From assembly GCA_938036155.1 (NCBI GenBank), contig CALHPA010000003.1, forward strand, positions 1 to 64,000: a stretch of 64,000 nucleotides of DNA, read 5' to 3'. The notes beneath the pieces were generated by a model. That model was not told where the DNA came from, did no database searches, and saw only the letters and a list, made by a program, of their open reading frames with translations. Positions 40,421 to 49,299 of the stretch are shown here, one piece after another. The position numbers were made by a program, and so were the translations under genes. The DNA comes from an uncultured bacterium. GTDB taxonomy: Bacteria; Patescibacteriota; Saccharimonadia; Saccharimonadales; Saccharimonadaceae. How positions within the stretch are numbered: position 1 is the stretch's first letter; every line of letters starts with the position of its first letter.

Positions 40421-42366
40421 CGCAAAATAGCCTTAATTCGCCGAACGCCAGCGCTTGAAGACTGCTCTTTTACGATCTTGAATTTCTTACCACCCTCAGC
40501 AAGCTCTCGCGTGTTATTAACATGAGGCCCACCACAAATTTCAACACTAAACGGTTTTTCACCTTCGGCTTTCATCGTATAAACTTTAACAGTCTCGCCG
40601 TATTTATCACCGAACACACCAATAGCTTTCAGCTTATTCAAGGCGTAATCTGTTGGGTATTCCGCCCAAGAAACCTCTAACCCTTTCGAAATTTGCTCAT
40701 TAACCGTATCTTCAATTTGCTGCTTTTCATCATCCGTTAATTTTCGGTCAAAAGTAAAATCAAAACGGAGCCGCTCAGTATTAATATTTGAACCTTTTTG
40801 CGAAATTTGCCCCTCAAACATATTATGAAGTACCGCATTCATCAAGTGAGTAGCTGTATGAAGCTTACGGTGTTCAAGTGTTTGACCTTCAAGCCCACCT
40901 TTGAATTTACCTTTCGAAGCCGTCTGCGAGCGTTCGCGCTGTTCTTTCATTTTGGTGTCAAATTCCTCACGCCAATTAGTAGAAAGTTTAATACCTCGCC
41001 TTCTAGATTCTTCTATAGAAAGCTCAGATGGAAATCCATAAGTATCATAAAGACTAAAAATAGCTTCACCATTCATCCCGGCTAATCCAACATAGTGAAA
41101 TTTTCCATCAGCAGGGACTTTATTGCGTTTTTTATCGTCTGCATATTTATATGCAATCCTATCAAATTCTTTTAATCCTTTGTGTAAAGTTCGGCGGAAA
41201 GCTTTTTCTTCTTTCACCATAATCGCAATAATTTCATCAGATTTTGAAGCAACTTCCTTATAATCTGGCGCATAGATATCAACGATTACTGGCACAATCT
41301 GTTCAACAAAATTGTCTTCTACACCCAAATCAAAAGCCTTCGCCATCGCGCGACGAATAAATTTTCGCATCACATAGCCCTGTTCTTTATTCGAAGGGAT
41401 ACAGCCATCAACCGCCAAAAATGTTGCACTTCGCAAATGATCAGCAATTACACGCATCGAAACCTTATTCTCATCGTATTTTTTACCACTAATTTCTTCA
41501 AGTTTTTCGATAATTGGTTTCATTAAGCTAATTTGGAACACATCTGGATTATTAATTTTTGCTGCAGCAATCCTTTCTAAACCACCACCAAAATCAACAT
41601 TTTTCTTTTCGAGTGATTCAAAAGAACCATCTTCCAGGCGTTGATATTGCATAAAAACCTGATTGCCAATTTCCATAAATCGACCACTATCACTCGCTGG
41701 GTGAGCCTCACCAAAGCTAGCGTCATGATTTTCTTCACCAAAGTCATAAAAAACTTCTGAATCTGGCCCGCAAGGATCACCAATCGGCGTTGAATCTAAG
41801 CCACCACCACGGCTCCACCAGTTTTCTTTATCATTATAGAAGAAAATCCGTCCACCTTGAAGCCCAAGCTTGTCACCGTTTTCAGCCGTATCAAGCTCAA
41901 CAATTTTTGCATCAATACCTTTTTCAGCAAAAACCTTTTGCCAAATCTCTGCCGATTCGTCATCGCGTGGAATATTGTATTTTTCGTTACCAATAAAACA
42001 AGAAACGTATATTTTCGAAGGGTCAAGACCTACTATATCTGTCAAGAATTCAAAAAATTGCCGAATTTGCTGCTCTTTAAAATAATCGCCAAGAGACCAA
42101 TTTCCAAGCATTTCGAAAAAAGTTGTATGGCGGTTATCGCCAACATCATCAATATCTTGTGCCCGCAAGCAGGTCTGGCTATCTGTTAATCGCACGCCCT
42201 TTGGATGTTTTTCGCCCAAAAGATACGGTAAGAGCGGTTGCATTCCGCTCCCCGTGAAAAGAGTTGTCGGGTCATCTTTTAAAATTAAAGAAGCGCGCTC
42301 GATTACTTCGTGGCCATTTTTTTGACAAAATTCTAGATAAGCTTTTCGGATTTCTTGTGCATTCAT
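40417..42366 (-). CDS. alaS: Alanyl-tRNA synthetase, short form without C-Ala domain
   Basis: 649 residues; E. coli AlaS is 876. Class II core with motif 2/3 regions (RHTTFFEMLGNWSLGDYFK), helical tRNA-recognition domain, and the editing domain with both zinc motifs, HTATHLMNAVLHN and CGGPHVNNTRELAEGGKKF. The protein ends right after the editing domain, so the dimerising C-Ala/DHHA1 domain is missing. No frameshift is seen and the TGA is in place, so this is a natural short form. Leaderless-type promoter upstream. Confidence 0.96.
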   Translation of the reverse strand: MNAQEIRKAYLEFCQKNGHEVIERASLILKDDPTTLFTGSGMQPLLPYLLGEKHPKGVRLTDSQTCLRAQDIDDVGDNRHTTFFEMLGNWSLGDYFKEQQIRQFFEFLTDIVGLDPSKIYVSCFIGNEKYNIPRDDESAEIWQKVFAEKGIDAKIVELDTAENGDKLGLQGGRIFFYNDKENWWSRGGGLDSTPIGDPCGPDSEVFYDFGEENHDASFGEAHPASDSGRFMEIGNQVFMQYQRLEDGSFESLEKKNVDFGGGLERIAAAKINNPDVFQISLMKPIIEKLEEISGKKYDENKVSMRVIADHLRSATFLAVDGCIPSNKEQGYVMRKFIRRAMAKAFDLGVEDNFVEQIVPVIVDIYAPDYKEVASKSDEIIAIMVKEEKAFRRTLHKGLKEFDRIAYKYADDKKRNKVPADGKFHYVGLAGMNGEAIFSLYDTYGFPSELSIEESRRRGIKLSTNWREEFDTKMKEQRERSQTASKGKFKGGLEGQTLEHRKLHTATHLMNAVLHNMFEGQISQKGSNINTERLRFDFTFDRKLTDDEKQQIEDTVNEQISKGLEVSWAEYPTDYALNKLKAIGVFGDKYGETVKVYTMKAEGEKPFSVEICGGPHVNNTRELAEGGKKFKIVKEQSSSAGVRRIKAILR

Positions 42367-42374
42367 ATTATTTT

Positions 42375-42403
42375 ATTTTACCAAATTTTAGCCTTTTTAG
42401 CAA
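42375..42403 (-). promoter_or_regulatory. alaS promoter (leaderless type)
   Basis: TTGCTA (42398-42403), 17 nt, TAAAAT (42375-42380), minus strand. ATG 8 nt after the -10. The divergent plus promoter starts at 42408. Confidence 0.75.
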
Positions 42404-42407
42404 ATTG

Positions 42408-42436
42408 TTGATTTTTGAAATTATATTCTGTATAAT
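42408..42436 (+). promoter_or_regulatory. Promoter of 54-aa membrane peptide
   Basis: TTGATT (42408-42413), 17 nt, TATAAT (42431-42436), extended CTG. GGAGGTAC at 42458. Confidence 0.8.
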
Positions 42437-42467
42437 TTAAGTATTCTAATATTATCGGAGGTACGTT

Positions 42468-42632
42468 ATGAGTGGAATAAGAACTGGTCGCGCAGTTATA
42501 GTTTGTTTTTTACTTTCAATTTTTATAATGATTTATGTTGGCATACTTATATTCGCCATTTCGAATAACGAGTCTCACAACAATCAGACCAATAACCTAC
42601 AAAATGAACAAAGAATTGAAAAATTGGAATAA
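42468..42632 (+). CDS. 54-residue single-pass membrane peptide
   Basis: Starts MSGIRTGRAV, then one strongly hydrophobic helix (about residues 9-31, IVCFLLSIFIMIYVGILIF), and a polar Asn/Gln/Glu tail. The short basic N-terminus predicts N-in topology. Start set by GGAGGTAC 5 nt upstream. Own promoter; no convincing terminator directly after it, only an AGTATATACT palindrome and a T-rich run near 42670-42695. Function unknown. Confidence 0.7.
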   Translation: MSGIRTGRAVIVCFLLSIFIMIYVGILIFAISNNESHNNQTNNLQNEQRIEKLE

Positions 42633-42703
42633 CAACTGCATATCTACACTTAGTTATTTTCGAAAGTCAGTATATACTAGCTTTTCCTTTTTATAATAAA
42701 TAA

Positions 42704-42732
42704 AACCACTCTTCAATTTTCGAAAAGTGGTT
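42704..42732 (-). terminator. Terminator of the tail-anchored protein gene
   Basis: AACCACT (42704-42710) pairs with AGTGGTT (42726-42732); on the minus strand TTTTATTTATT follows. The loop contains TTTTCGAAAA. Confidence 0.75.
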
Positions 42733-42754
42733 CAATGCCTTAAAATATAAAATC

Positions 42755-44041
42755 CTATCGGAATGCCACTAGATATGCTGCCAATCCAGCACCAGCACCA
42801 AGCATTAGAATTGCAATTATAGCTAGCACAACACCCCAGCCAGATTTCTTTTTATGCTTAATGGGTGCAGTATATTCATCATTCGAAAGAATTGGTGCCG
42901 ACATTTTTGCCCGCCGAAGCCCCTTTGCGATTGTTGCAGTTCTTTGTTCATAATTAGACACTGTCTTTTTGAATTCAAAGCTTTTAGACTGATTCTGATT
43001 TACACCTAAGGGCCTTTTTTCGATTTGCGGATTTTGTACGAAAGGTGTTTTTGGCTTTTCCATTTCATCAATAGGCTGAATTATCACCTTTTCCGGAGTT
43101 TCATTTTGTTTTGAATTTTCTTCAAATCTTTCATCAACCCTGAAACTATCTATTCTTTTATTATTTTTTTCTTCGATTTGCTCTGATTGATTTTTAAACT
43201 CAGTCTTAACTTCGATCTTTAAAGCTTCAGGCTTAGCTCTATCATCCATCTCCTTCTTAAATTCCTTAAAATCATCAAGAGTAATCGTATCACTACCAGT
43301 TTTTAGGCTTGAAATTTCTGGCATAACTTTTTTTGGCTCATTTTCAAGATTTAGATTTTCGAAATTTGGGCTAGAAACTTTTCGCTCTGGAATTCTAACT
43401 GTATGTTCACCATGAAAGACTCGAAGCTTATCGCTTCCATCGTCAATCCGATATACACCAGCATAAAACTTCGCTCGACTTGAAGTGGTGGTTTTCTGCT
43501 CTGTAATATCAATTCCATTTTTTTGAGATTGGATTTCAGCCTCTTTTTTTACTTGAGTTTTTTCATTTTTTGAAACAACTTTTTTTCGAATCGGTGAATT
43601 TTCGAGCTTTTTGATATTTCGAATTGGTTTCTCGCCACCATATGTTTCTAAAATTGGGCTTTCGAAAGCAATTTTCTCTTCTTTCACTGAAAGCGGTGTA
43701 CCAAAATTATCGCGGTGATGTTCCGGAGGCACAGGCGCATTAAAATCATCTAAAATTCGAACTCTTGAATTTTTATAAATAGATTTTTTCTCATTTTTTG
43801 GTTTTTCAATAGCTTTTTCAGTATTCTGAATTTGTATTTTTTCATTATTCTTATGTAATTGGTTTGCCGACTGCGGAGCTTTTCGCGCAAAGACCATTTT
43901 TTGTTGCTCACGTGAATGTTCAATCTGGTTTTCAATTCTTGAAAAAACCTCATCGTTTTTATCTTTTAAATTTGGAACAATACCATTTTCAAGATAGCTT
44001 CCAACCGCCTTATCTAATTCTTCAAAATCTATATCTCGCAT
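42755..44041 (-). CDS. Disordered cytoplasmic protein with C-terminal membrane anchor
   Basis: 428 residues. The first 390 are charged and low-complexity (Lys, Glu, Asn, Gln), probably mostly disordered, with a folded-looking patch around SRAKFYAGVYRIDDGSDKLR. The last 25 residues form one TM helix (WGVVLAIIAILMLGAGAGLA), ending YLVAFR. That is a tail-anchored layout with the bulk in the cytoplasm. It starts 10 bp after tpiA, so it belongs to the tpiA transcript. No family recognised; a scaffold role is a guess. Confidence 0.7.
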   Translation of the reverse strand: MRDIDFEELDKAVGSYLENGIVPNLKDKNDEVFSRIENQIEHSREQQKMVFARKAPQSANQLHKNNEKIQIQNTEKAIEKPKNEKKSIYKNSRVRILDDFNAPVPPEHHRDNFGTPLSVKEEKIAFESPILETYGGEKPIRNIKKLENSPIRKKVVSKNEKTQVKKEAEIQSQKNGIDITEQKTTTSSRAKFYAGVYRIDDGSDKLRVFHGEHTVRIPERKVSSPNFENLNLENEPKKVMPEISSLKTGSDTITLDDFKEFKKEMDDRAKPEALKIEVKTEFKNQSEQIEEKNNKRIDSFRVDERFEENSKQNETPEKVIIQPIDEMEKPKTPFVQNPQIEKRPLGVNQNQSKSFEFKKTVSNYEQRTATIAKGLRRAKMSAPILSNDEYTAPIKHKKKSGWGVVLAIIAILMLGAGAGLAAYLVAFR

Positions 44042-44051
44042 ATTTTTCCTT

Positions 44052-44819
44052 TTACTTTTTTATTGTTTCAAAAACTTTTTCCGCAATTTTAGTGAATTTT
44101 TCAACACTTAGACTCGCTCCTCCAATTAGCAAACCATCTATTCCTTTAATATTTGCGTAATCTTTTGCGAATTCTGGCTGAACGCTTCCGCCATAAACTA
44201 CCTGAATACTCTCAGCAGTTTTTGCACCATAAAGTTGTTTTATTTGATTTCGGATAACTTTTACCGCTTTTCGAATATCATCAGGGTTAGCATTTACGCC
44301 AGTTCCAATCGCCCAAACCGGTTCATATGCGATGATCACTTTCGAAATATCTTCACTTGATACGTTCGCGAGCCCACCAATTAGCTGGTCATTTAGAACT
44401 AAATCAGTTTCATTGTGGTTTCGCTCATCAGATGTCTCACCAATGCATAAAATTGGTCGAATATCGTTTCGAATAGCTGCAGCAACTTTCGCACGAATAT
44501 CTTTATCTGTTTCGTGAAAAATATTTCGCCTTTCAGAATGACCAACTAATGCATATTGAACAATTCCGCGAAGCTGTGAAATTGCTATTTCGCCAGTAAA
44601 AGCTCCGTGATCTCGCCAGTAGAAATTCTGTGCCGCTAGCTTAAACTGCCTATGATTAACTTGTAAACTTAAAGATTGTAAAGTGAAAGTTGATGGCGCA
44701 AGAATAATTTCCATTCCACGATGAGCTTGAATTTTATCACTCAATTTATGCAAAAAAATACTTGATTCCTGCATATTTAAGTTCATTTTCCAGTTAGCGA
44801 TAACAAGTTTTTTATCCAT
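44052..44819 (-). CDS. tpiA: Triosephosphate isomerase
   Basis: Interconverts DHAP and glyceraldehyde-3-phosphate. 255 residues with VIANWKMNL (catalytic Lys), YALVGHSERR (catalytic His), AYEPVWAIGTG (catalytic Glu) and the phosphate loop YGGSVQPE. Normal length. The promoter's -10 ends 9 nt before the ATG. pgk lies directly upstream on the same strand. Confidence 0.98.
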   Translation of the reverse strand: MDKKLVIANWKMNLNMQESSIFLHKLSDKIQAHRGMEIILAPSTFTLQSLSLQVNHRQFKLAAQNFYWRDHGAFTGEIAISQLRGIVQYALVGHSERRNIFHETDKDIRAKVAAAIRNDIRPILCIGETSDERNHNETDLVLNDQLIGGLANVSSEDISKVIIAYEPVWAIGTGVNANPDDIRKAVKVIRNQIKQLYGAKTAESIQVVYGGSVQPEFAKDYANIKGIDGLLIGGASLSVEKFTKIAEKVFETIKK

Positions 44820-44828
44820 AATACTTTT

Positions 44829-44857
44829 ATTTTATCATTTTATTTTATTTTTGTAAA
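44829..44857 (-). promoter_or_regulatory. tpiA promoter (leaderless type)
   Basis: TTTACA (44852-44857), 17 nt, TAAAAT (44829-44834), minus strand, between pgk and tpiA. Confidence 0.6.
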
Positions 44858-44860
44858 TTC

Positions 44861-46177
44861 TTATGCTTTATTTTCTAGAACTTCAAATCCTGGTAAAATT
44901 TCACCGCTCATTAATTCAAGAGCTGCGCCACCACCAGTTGAAATTAATGAAAAATCTGCACTCTCCTCATTTTGATTCGACCAATCCAGAACGAAAGCTG
45001 AAGTGTCACCACCACCAACTATTGATTTTGCACCATTTTTTGTAGCTTTCGAAATTGCAGAACAAGTTCGAGAAGAACCTTTTGCAAAATTCTCAATTTC
45101 AGCATAGCCGATTGTTCCATTCCAAACTATCATTTTTGCATTTAAAATTTCATTTTCAATTCGCTGAATTGATTTCTCTCCTAAATCGAGAATAATTTCA
45201 TTTTTTAAAACCGCCGTAACGGGTTTTTCAATTCTTTCAGAGTCTTTCGAAAACTTGCTCGCTACAGCAACATCTTCTGGCAAAATTATAAAATTTCGCA
45301 AATTTTCAAAACCGACTTTTCGCTCCGCAAGCTCAAAAATCTGCTCGATAATCTCATTTTGGCCATCTTCAATTCGACTTTTTCCAACTTCAATATTTAA
45401 ATACTTCAAAAAAGTATTTGCCATGGCTCCAGCTACAATAATTTTATCAGCTCGCTCAATAAACTTCTCGATTAACGGCAGTTTATCAGATATTTTCGCG
45501 CCGCCCATTACCGCCACAAATGGTCTTTCAGGGCTTTTAAAGACTTGCAAAATTGTTGAATATTCTTTTTCAAGCAACAAACCAGCTACGCTTGGTATTT
45601 TCTTCGCAATTTCACTAGTTGAGGTGTGCTCACGATGAATAACACCAAAACCATCCTGCACAAATAGGTCCGCACCAGTAACTTGTATTAATGCTTCTGC
45701 AAATTCTGGTAAATTATTTTTCTCAGCCTTCGAAAAACGCAAATTTTCCAACATTTCAATCTTATAATCATCATCTGCATCTTTAATTGAAACCGAGTAT
45801 CGTGTTCGCGGAAAAATTGGCGTAGTATGAAAATTCATCGGAAAATTCAAGCCTTCGGCCTGCAAAAGTTCACGTAAATTATTAAAAATTGGCCGCAGAG
45901 AATATTTTCGAGTTCCATTAGGTAAATGTTCAAGTTCATCCAAATCGGCAATTCCTTCAACCGATTTTGGTCGCCCAATGTGTGAAATAATAATTATTTT
46001 TTTAACCCCTCGTTTAATCAGATTTTTTATCGTCGGTAAACTCGCTCGAATTCGATAATTATTTAAAATCTTCACCGAGCCGTCTTCCAAGTATTCGATA
46101 GGCACATTATAATCTGCACGAAGCAAAATTACCTTCCCTCGCACATCAACGTCATTTATGGTTTTTTTGTTAAACAT
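44861..46177 (-). CDS. pgk: Phosphoglycerate kinase
   Basis: ATP-forming glycolytic step. 438 residues, longer than the usual 390-400. N-terminal VILLRADYNVP, IIISHIGRPKS, FAVMGGAKISDKLPLIE, nucleotide loop VGGGDTSAF and STGGGAALELMSG. Extra residues lie in the N-domain, where SVEGIADLDELEHLPNGTRK interrupts the usual region after the first His/Arg loop. A normal leader with AAGGAACGAA precedes the ATG. GAPDH and enolase are not in the window. Confidence 0.97.
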   Translation of the reverse strand: MFNKKTINDVDVRGKVILLRADYNVPIEYLEDGSVKILNNYRIRASLPTIKNLIKRGVKKIIIISHIGRPKSVEGIADLDELEHLPNGTRKYSLRPIFNNLRELLQAEGLNFPMNFHTTPIFPRTRYSVSIKDADDDYKIEMLENLRFSKAEKNNLPEFAEALIQVTGADLFVQDGFGVIHREHTSTSEIAKKIPSVAGLLLEKEYSTILQVFKSPERPFVAVMGGAKISDKLPLIEKFIERADKIIVAGAMANTFLKYLNIEVGKSRIEDGQNEIIEQIFELAERKVGFENLRNFIILPEDVAVASKFSKDSERIEKPVTAVLKNEIILDLGEKSIQRIENEILNAKMIVWNGTIGYAEIENFAKGSSRTCSAISKATKNGAKSIVGGGDTSAFVLDWSNQNEESADFSLISTGGGAALELMSGEILPGFEVLENKA

Positions 46178-46348
46178 TTCGTTCCTTTTTATTTTGAAAA
46201 TATTTTACACAATTTTAGCATAAACTCATTAATTATTCAACTGTTTTATTTAATATGCTATATATTTTATATTATCAAAAATATCAAAGCCCCACTCCAG
46301 CCATATCTAATTTTATAAAAATCTATCACACCAATTTAATAATAACTA

Positions 46349-46377
46349 TTGACATATAAATATTTTTGTGCTATAAT
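46349..46377 (+). promoter_or_regulatory. Promoter of 24-aa peptide
   Basis: TTGACA (46349-46354), 17 nt, TATAAT (46372-46377) with extended GTGC. The leader forms ATAATCAT/ATGATTAT just before the ribosome site. Confidence 0.8.
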
Positions 46378-46441
46378 AAAAGCATAATCATCCAAAAAAT
46401 AAAAAACATCAAAACAAAAATGATTATAGAAAGGAAATATT

Positions 46442-46516
46442 TTGTTCAAAGTTATTCGAGTAAATCAATCTGAAGAATCTTATTCAGTAAACGTTCGAAC
46501 AAGTCGTGAAAAATAA
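46442..46516 (+). CDS. 24-residue basic peptide, unknown function
   Basis: Begins with TTG: MFKVIRVNQSEESYSVNV then RTSREK. AGAAAGGAAA lies 5-8 nt upstream. The unit has a consensus promoter, a leader hairpin that ends just before the ribosome site, the short ORF and a perfect terminator. The region could alternatively be a small RNA with chance coding. No signal peptide or TM. Confidence 0.45.
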   Translation: MFKVIRVNQSEESYSVNVRTSREK

Positions 46517-46537
46517 TTAAGACTTTCAAGAATCTAA

Positions 46538-46570
46538 AAAATCGCCCATTGTCCTTGGGGCGATTTTTAA
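46538..46570 (+). terminator. Terminator of 24-aa peptide unit
   Basis: AAAATCGCCC (46538-46547) pairs perfectly with GGGCGATTTT (46558-46567). Confidence 0.9.
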
Positions 46571-46596
46571 ATATTTTAATAAATTGTCAAGTGTTA

Positions 46597-48423
46597 TTAT
46601 TTAGTAGATTTTGCCATTCGTTTGCGCTCATTTGAGTCGAGATAGCGCTTTCGAAGACGCAAATTCTGTGGCGTAACTTCAAGAAGCTCATCATCTTCAA
46701 TAAAATCAATGCATTGTTCAAGACTTAACTGAGTAAACGGTGTTAGCTGAACTGCACCATCAGAAGATTTTGAACGCATATTCGTGAGGTGTTTTTCTTT
46801 CACGACATTAATTTCAAGATCTTCTTGGCGATTATTTAAGCCAACAATCATTCCAGCATAAACTTCAGTTCCTGGGCCAATAAATAGTTCGCCACGGCTT
46901 TCTGCGCTTTGAAGAGCGTAAGGTGTTGACACCCCTTTTTCGAAAGCTATCAATACACCATTTCGGCTTGAAGGAATTTTAGCTCCGACCTCTTGATAAC
47001 CATATGGCAAGCTATTCATGATAATAGTACCTTTTGTAGCGGTCAGCATTAGATTTCGAAGACCAATCATTGCACGAGTTGTAATAATATAAGTTAAGCG
47101 AGTAGCCCCTGTTGGTAGGCTCTCTTGCGCGCGCATTTCCGCTCGGCGGGTTCCCATTTCTTGGCTCACCGCACCAACAAATTCAGGTGCAACTTCAATA
47201 ATTAATTCTTCGACCGGTTCTTTTTCGATACCATTTTCCTGAATCGTAACCACTTGTGGACGGCCAACTTCGAATTCAAAACCTTCACGGCGCAATGTTT
47301 CAATCAAAACAGAAAGATGGAGTTCGCCACGACCCGAAATAATAAATCCGATTCCACTTTCTTCAACTTGTAGCGAAACATTTGTTTCGAGCTCTTTCTT
47401 TAGTCGATCGCCAATTTGACGTGAAGTTGTAAACTCACCTTCACGACCTTTCATTGGGCTGGTATTTGGGCCAAGATACATCGAAAGGGTTGGCTTTTCA
47501 ACCTCAATTGTTGGCAAAGCTTCAGGATTATTTGCATCTGCCAAAGTTTCACCAATTTCAGCTTCAGAAACACCTGTGATCGCTACAATATCTCCAGCAA
47601 AGGCTTCTTGAATTTCCTCACGGTTCAAACCACGATATGCAAAGAGTTTATCAATTTTAGATTTTTTAACCGTGCCATCTCTCTTAATTAATGCAATTTG
47701 TTCGCCAGATTTCACTTTTCCGCGTGAAATTCGCCCAATCGCATATTTTCCTAAGAAATTATCATAAGTCAAAGAAGTTACAAGTAGCTGAAAACCACCT
47801 TCAAGTTCAACTTTCGGCGCAGGAATTTCGTTAATAATCGCATCAAAAATCGGCTCAAAATTTGCATCTGCCTCAGGATTTTCTGGCACTTCTGGCCAAG
47901 CCTTACCATCGCGACCAATTGCATAATAAGTTGGATACAACAATTGATCGTCATTCGTAGCGAGCTCCAAAAATAAATCCGAAACCTCATCATTTACTTC
48001 TGTAATTCGACGAGCTGGTTTGTCAATTTTATTCACTACCACAATTGGTTTTAAGCCAAGTTCAAGCGCTTTCGAAAGCACAAACTTTGTTTGCGGCATT
48101 GGGCCTTCTTGAGCATCCACAACCAAAATCACACCATCCGCCATATTTAGCGTGCGTTCAACCTCGCCAGAAAAATCGGCATGGCCTGGCGTATCAATAA
48201 TGTTAATTTTATAATCACCATGATAAATTGACGTCTGTTTTGCGGTAATGGTAATTCCGCGCTCCGACTCCTGATCCCCTGAGTCCATCAAAAGTGTTTG
48301 GCTCATTTCAGCCTGATTTTCACGAAAAGTATTGCTCTGTTTTAAAAGACCATCCACTAAAGTGGTTTTTCCGTGGTCGACGTGAGCAATAATCGCTACA
48401 TTTCGAATATTTTCCGATTTCAT
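46597..48423 (-). CDS. typA: Ribosome-associated GTPase TypA/BipA
   Basis: Translational GTPase linked to 50S assembly and stress. 608 residues: G1 IIAHVDHGKTTL, switch RGITITAKQ, G3 DTPGHADF, G4 VVNKIDKP, EF-Tu-like domain 2, EF-G-like domains III and V, and a C-terminal BipA domain ending KRMAKSTK. Length matches E. coli BipA. AGAAAGAAAAT precedes the ATG. Confidence 0.98.
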   Translation of the reverse strand: MKSENIRNVAIIAHVDHGKTTLVDGLLKQSNTFRENQAEMSQTLLMDSGDQESERGITITAKQTSIYHGDYKINIIDTPGHADFSGEVERTLNMADGVILVVDAQEGPMPQTKFVLSKALELGLKPIVVVNKIDKPARRITEVNDEVSDLFLELATNDDQLLYPTYYAIGRDGKAWPEVPENPEADANFEPIFDAIINEIPAPKVELEGGFQLLVTSLTYDNFLGKYAIGRISRGKVKSGEQIALIKRDGTVKKSKIDKLFAYRGLNREEIQEAFAGDIVAITGVSEAEIGETLADANNPEALPTIEVEKPTLSMYLGPNTSPMKGREGEFTTSRQIGDRLKKELETNVSLQVEESGIGFIISGRGELHLSVLIETLRREGFEFEVGRPQVVTIQENGIEKEPVEELIIEVAPEFVGAVSQEMGTRRAEMRAQESLPTGATRLTYIITTRAMIGLRNLMLTATKGTIIMNSLPYGYQEVGAKIPSSRNGVLIAFEKGVSTPYALQSAESRGELFIGPGTEVYAGMIVGLNNRQEDLEINVVKEKHLTNMRSKSSDGAVQLTPFTQLSLEQCIDFIEDDELLEVTPQNLRLRKRYLDSNERKRMAKSTK

Positions 48424-48495
48424 ATTTTCTTTCTCTTAAAAATTATTATAAAACTTTAAATATTCTACCATTTTTTTCATCAAAAATCAACCAAA

Positions 48496-48945
48496 CTATT
48501 TAGAGAAATTGCGCCACCAAAGAATTTTATTCGCAATATTAAATAGCCATTTCACTCGCCGATCATAATTCAGAATTATCAAATGCGTGTGCTGATGCTT
48601 AACAGTTTTTCGAACATTTTGCGCTGCACGAGCATAAATTGAAAAACCCTGAGCTTCATATTTTGACAAAATTTCAAAATACTCTTCTTTTTCTGCTGGC
48701 AAAAAATCACTAATTGTCTCTGTAAACCTCTTAGGAATTAGGAGTAAATGTTTATCAACTTCGAAACCATCCCAAATCTGGTAAGGAAATAAGTTTTCAA
48801 CTAATACAAAATATTCAAATTTCTCTATAACCGAGTCGTCGCGCATCACTCTGTCATAAAAATTATAATCTTCACCCTCAGATTTTCGATTTTCTGCGTA
48901 TTTTTCATATTTTTTACCAGTACCGTTTGGCTTTCGTGTGTCCAT
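48496..48945 (-). CDS. HIT-family hydrolase/transferase
   Basis: 149 residues. The histidine triad HQHTHLIIL is near the C-terminus (about residue 116), with KHLLLIPKRF and EYFEILSKYEAQG as the preceding HIT strands and helix. The family hydrolyses or transfers nucleotide phosphoramidates. The end (WLFNIANKILWWRNF) is hydrophobic, unlike many HIT proteins. Substrate cannot be told. Confidence 0.85.
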   Translation of the reverse strand: MDTRKPNGTGKKYEKYAENRKSEGEDYNFYDRVMRDDSVIEKFEYFVLVENLFPYQIWDGFEVDKHLLLIPKRFTETISDFLPAEKEEYFEILSKYEAQGFSIYARAAQNVRKTVKHQHTHLIILNYDRRVKWLFNIANKILWWRNFSK

Positions 48946-49031
48946 TCTTTTTATTTTGCCTTTCAGTTATACACATTTATCTAAATAATCTTAGCATAAC
49001 TTTAATATTTTTCAAAAAATGAAAAAAGTTG

Positions 49032-49060
49032 TTGACTTCACAAAAAAAGTCTGCTAGAAT
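49032..49060 (+). promoter_or_regulatory. tRNA-Val promoter
   Basis: TTGACT (49032-49037), 17 nt, TAGAAT (49055-49060) with extended TGC. The tRNA begins 12 nt after the -10. Confidence 0.8.
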
Positions 49061-49071
49061 AGTAATTGTTC

Positions 49072-49148
49072 GGGTGATTAGCTCAGTTGGCTAGAGCATC
49101 TCGTTTACACCGAGAGGGTCTGGGGTTCGAGTCCCTAATCACCCACCA
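49072..49148 (+). tRNA. tRNA-Val (anticodon TAC)
   Basis: Acceptor GGGTGAT/ATCACCC, anticodon stem CTCGT/ACGAG-like with loop TTTACAC, T-arm GGTTCGAGTCC, discriminator A and encoded CCA. 77 nt. Confidence 0.97.
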
Positions 49149-49164
49149 ATTGAAATTATATCGG

Positions 49165-49187
49165 AAAGCTTCAGTTTTGGAGCTTTT
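49165..49187 (+). terminator. tRNA-Val terminator
   Basis: AAAGCT (49165-49170) pairs with AGCTTT (49181-49186), then TTTT. Confidence 0.75.
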
Positions 49188-49211
49188 TTATTTTTTCGAA
49201 ATATTAACTTA

Positions 49212-49240
49212 TTGACTTTTTAAGCTTTTTATGTTATTAT
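49212..49240 (+). promoter_or_regulatory. Promoter of 118-aa membrane protein
   Basis: TTGACT (49212-49217), 17 nt, TATTAT (49235-49240), extended ATGT. A 50-nt leader ends in AAAGGAGGG. Confidence 0.8.
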
Positions 49241-49299
49241 ATAAATATTCTAGTACCTTTCACGCACTGGAAAATTCATATAGAAAAGGAGGGTTAAAA

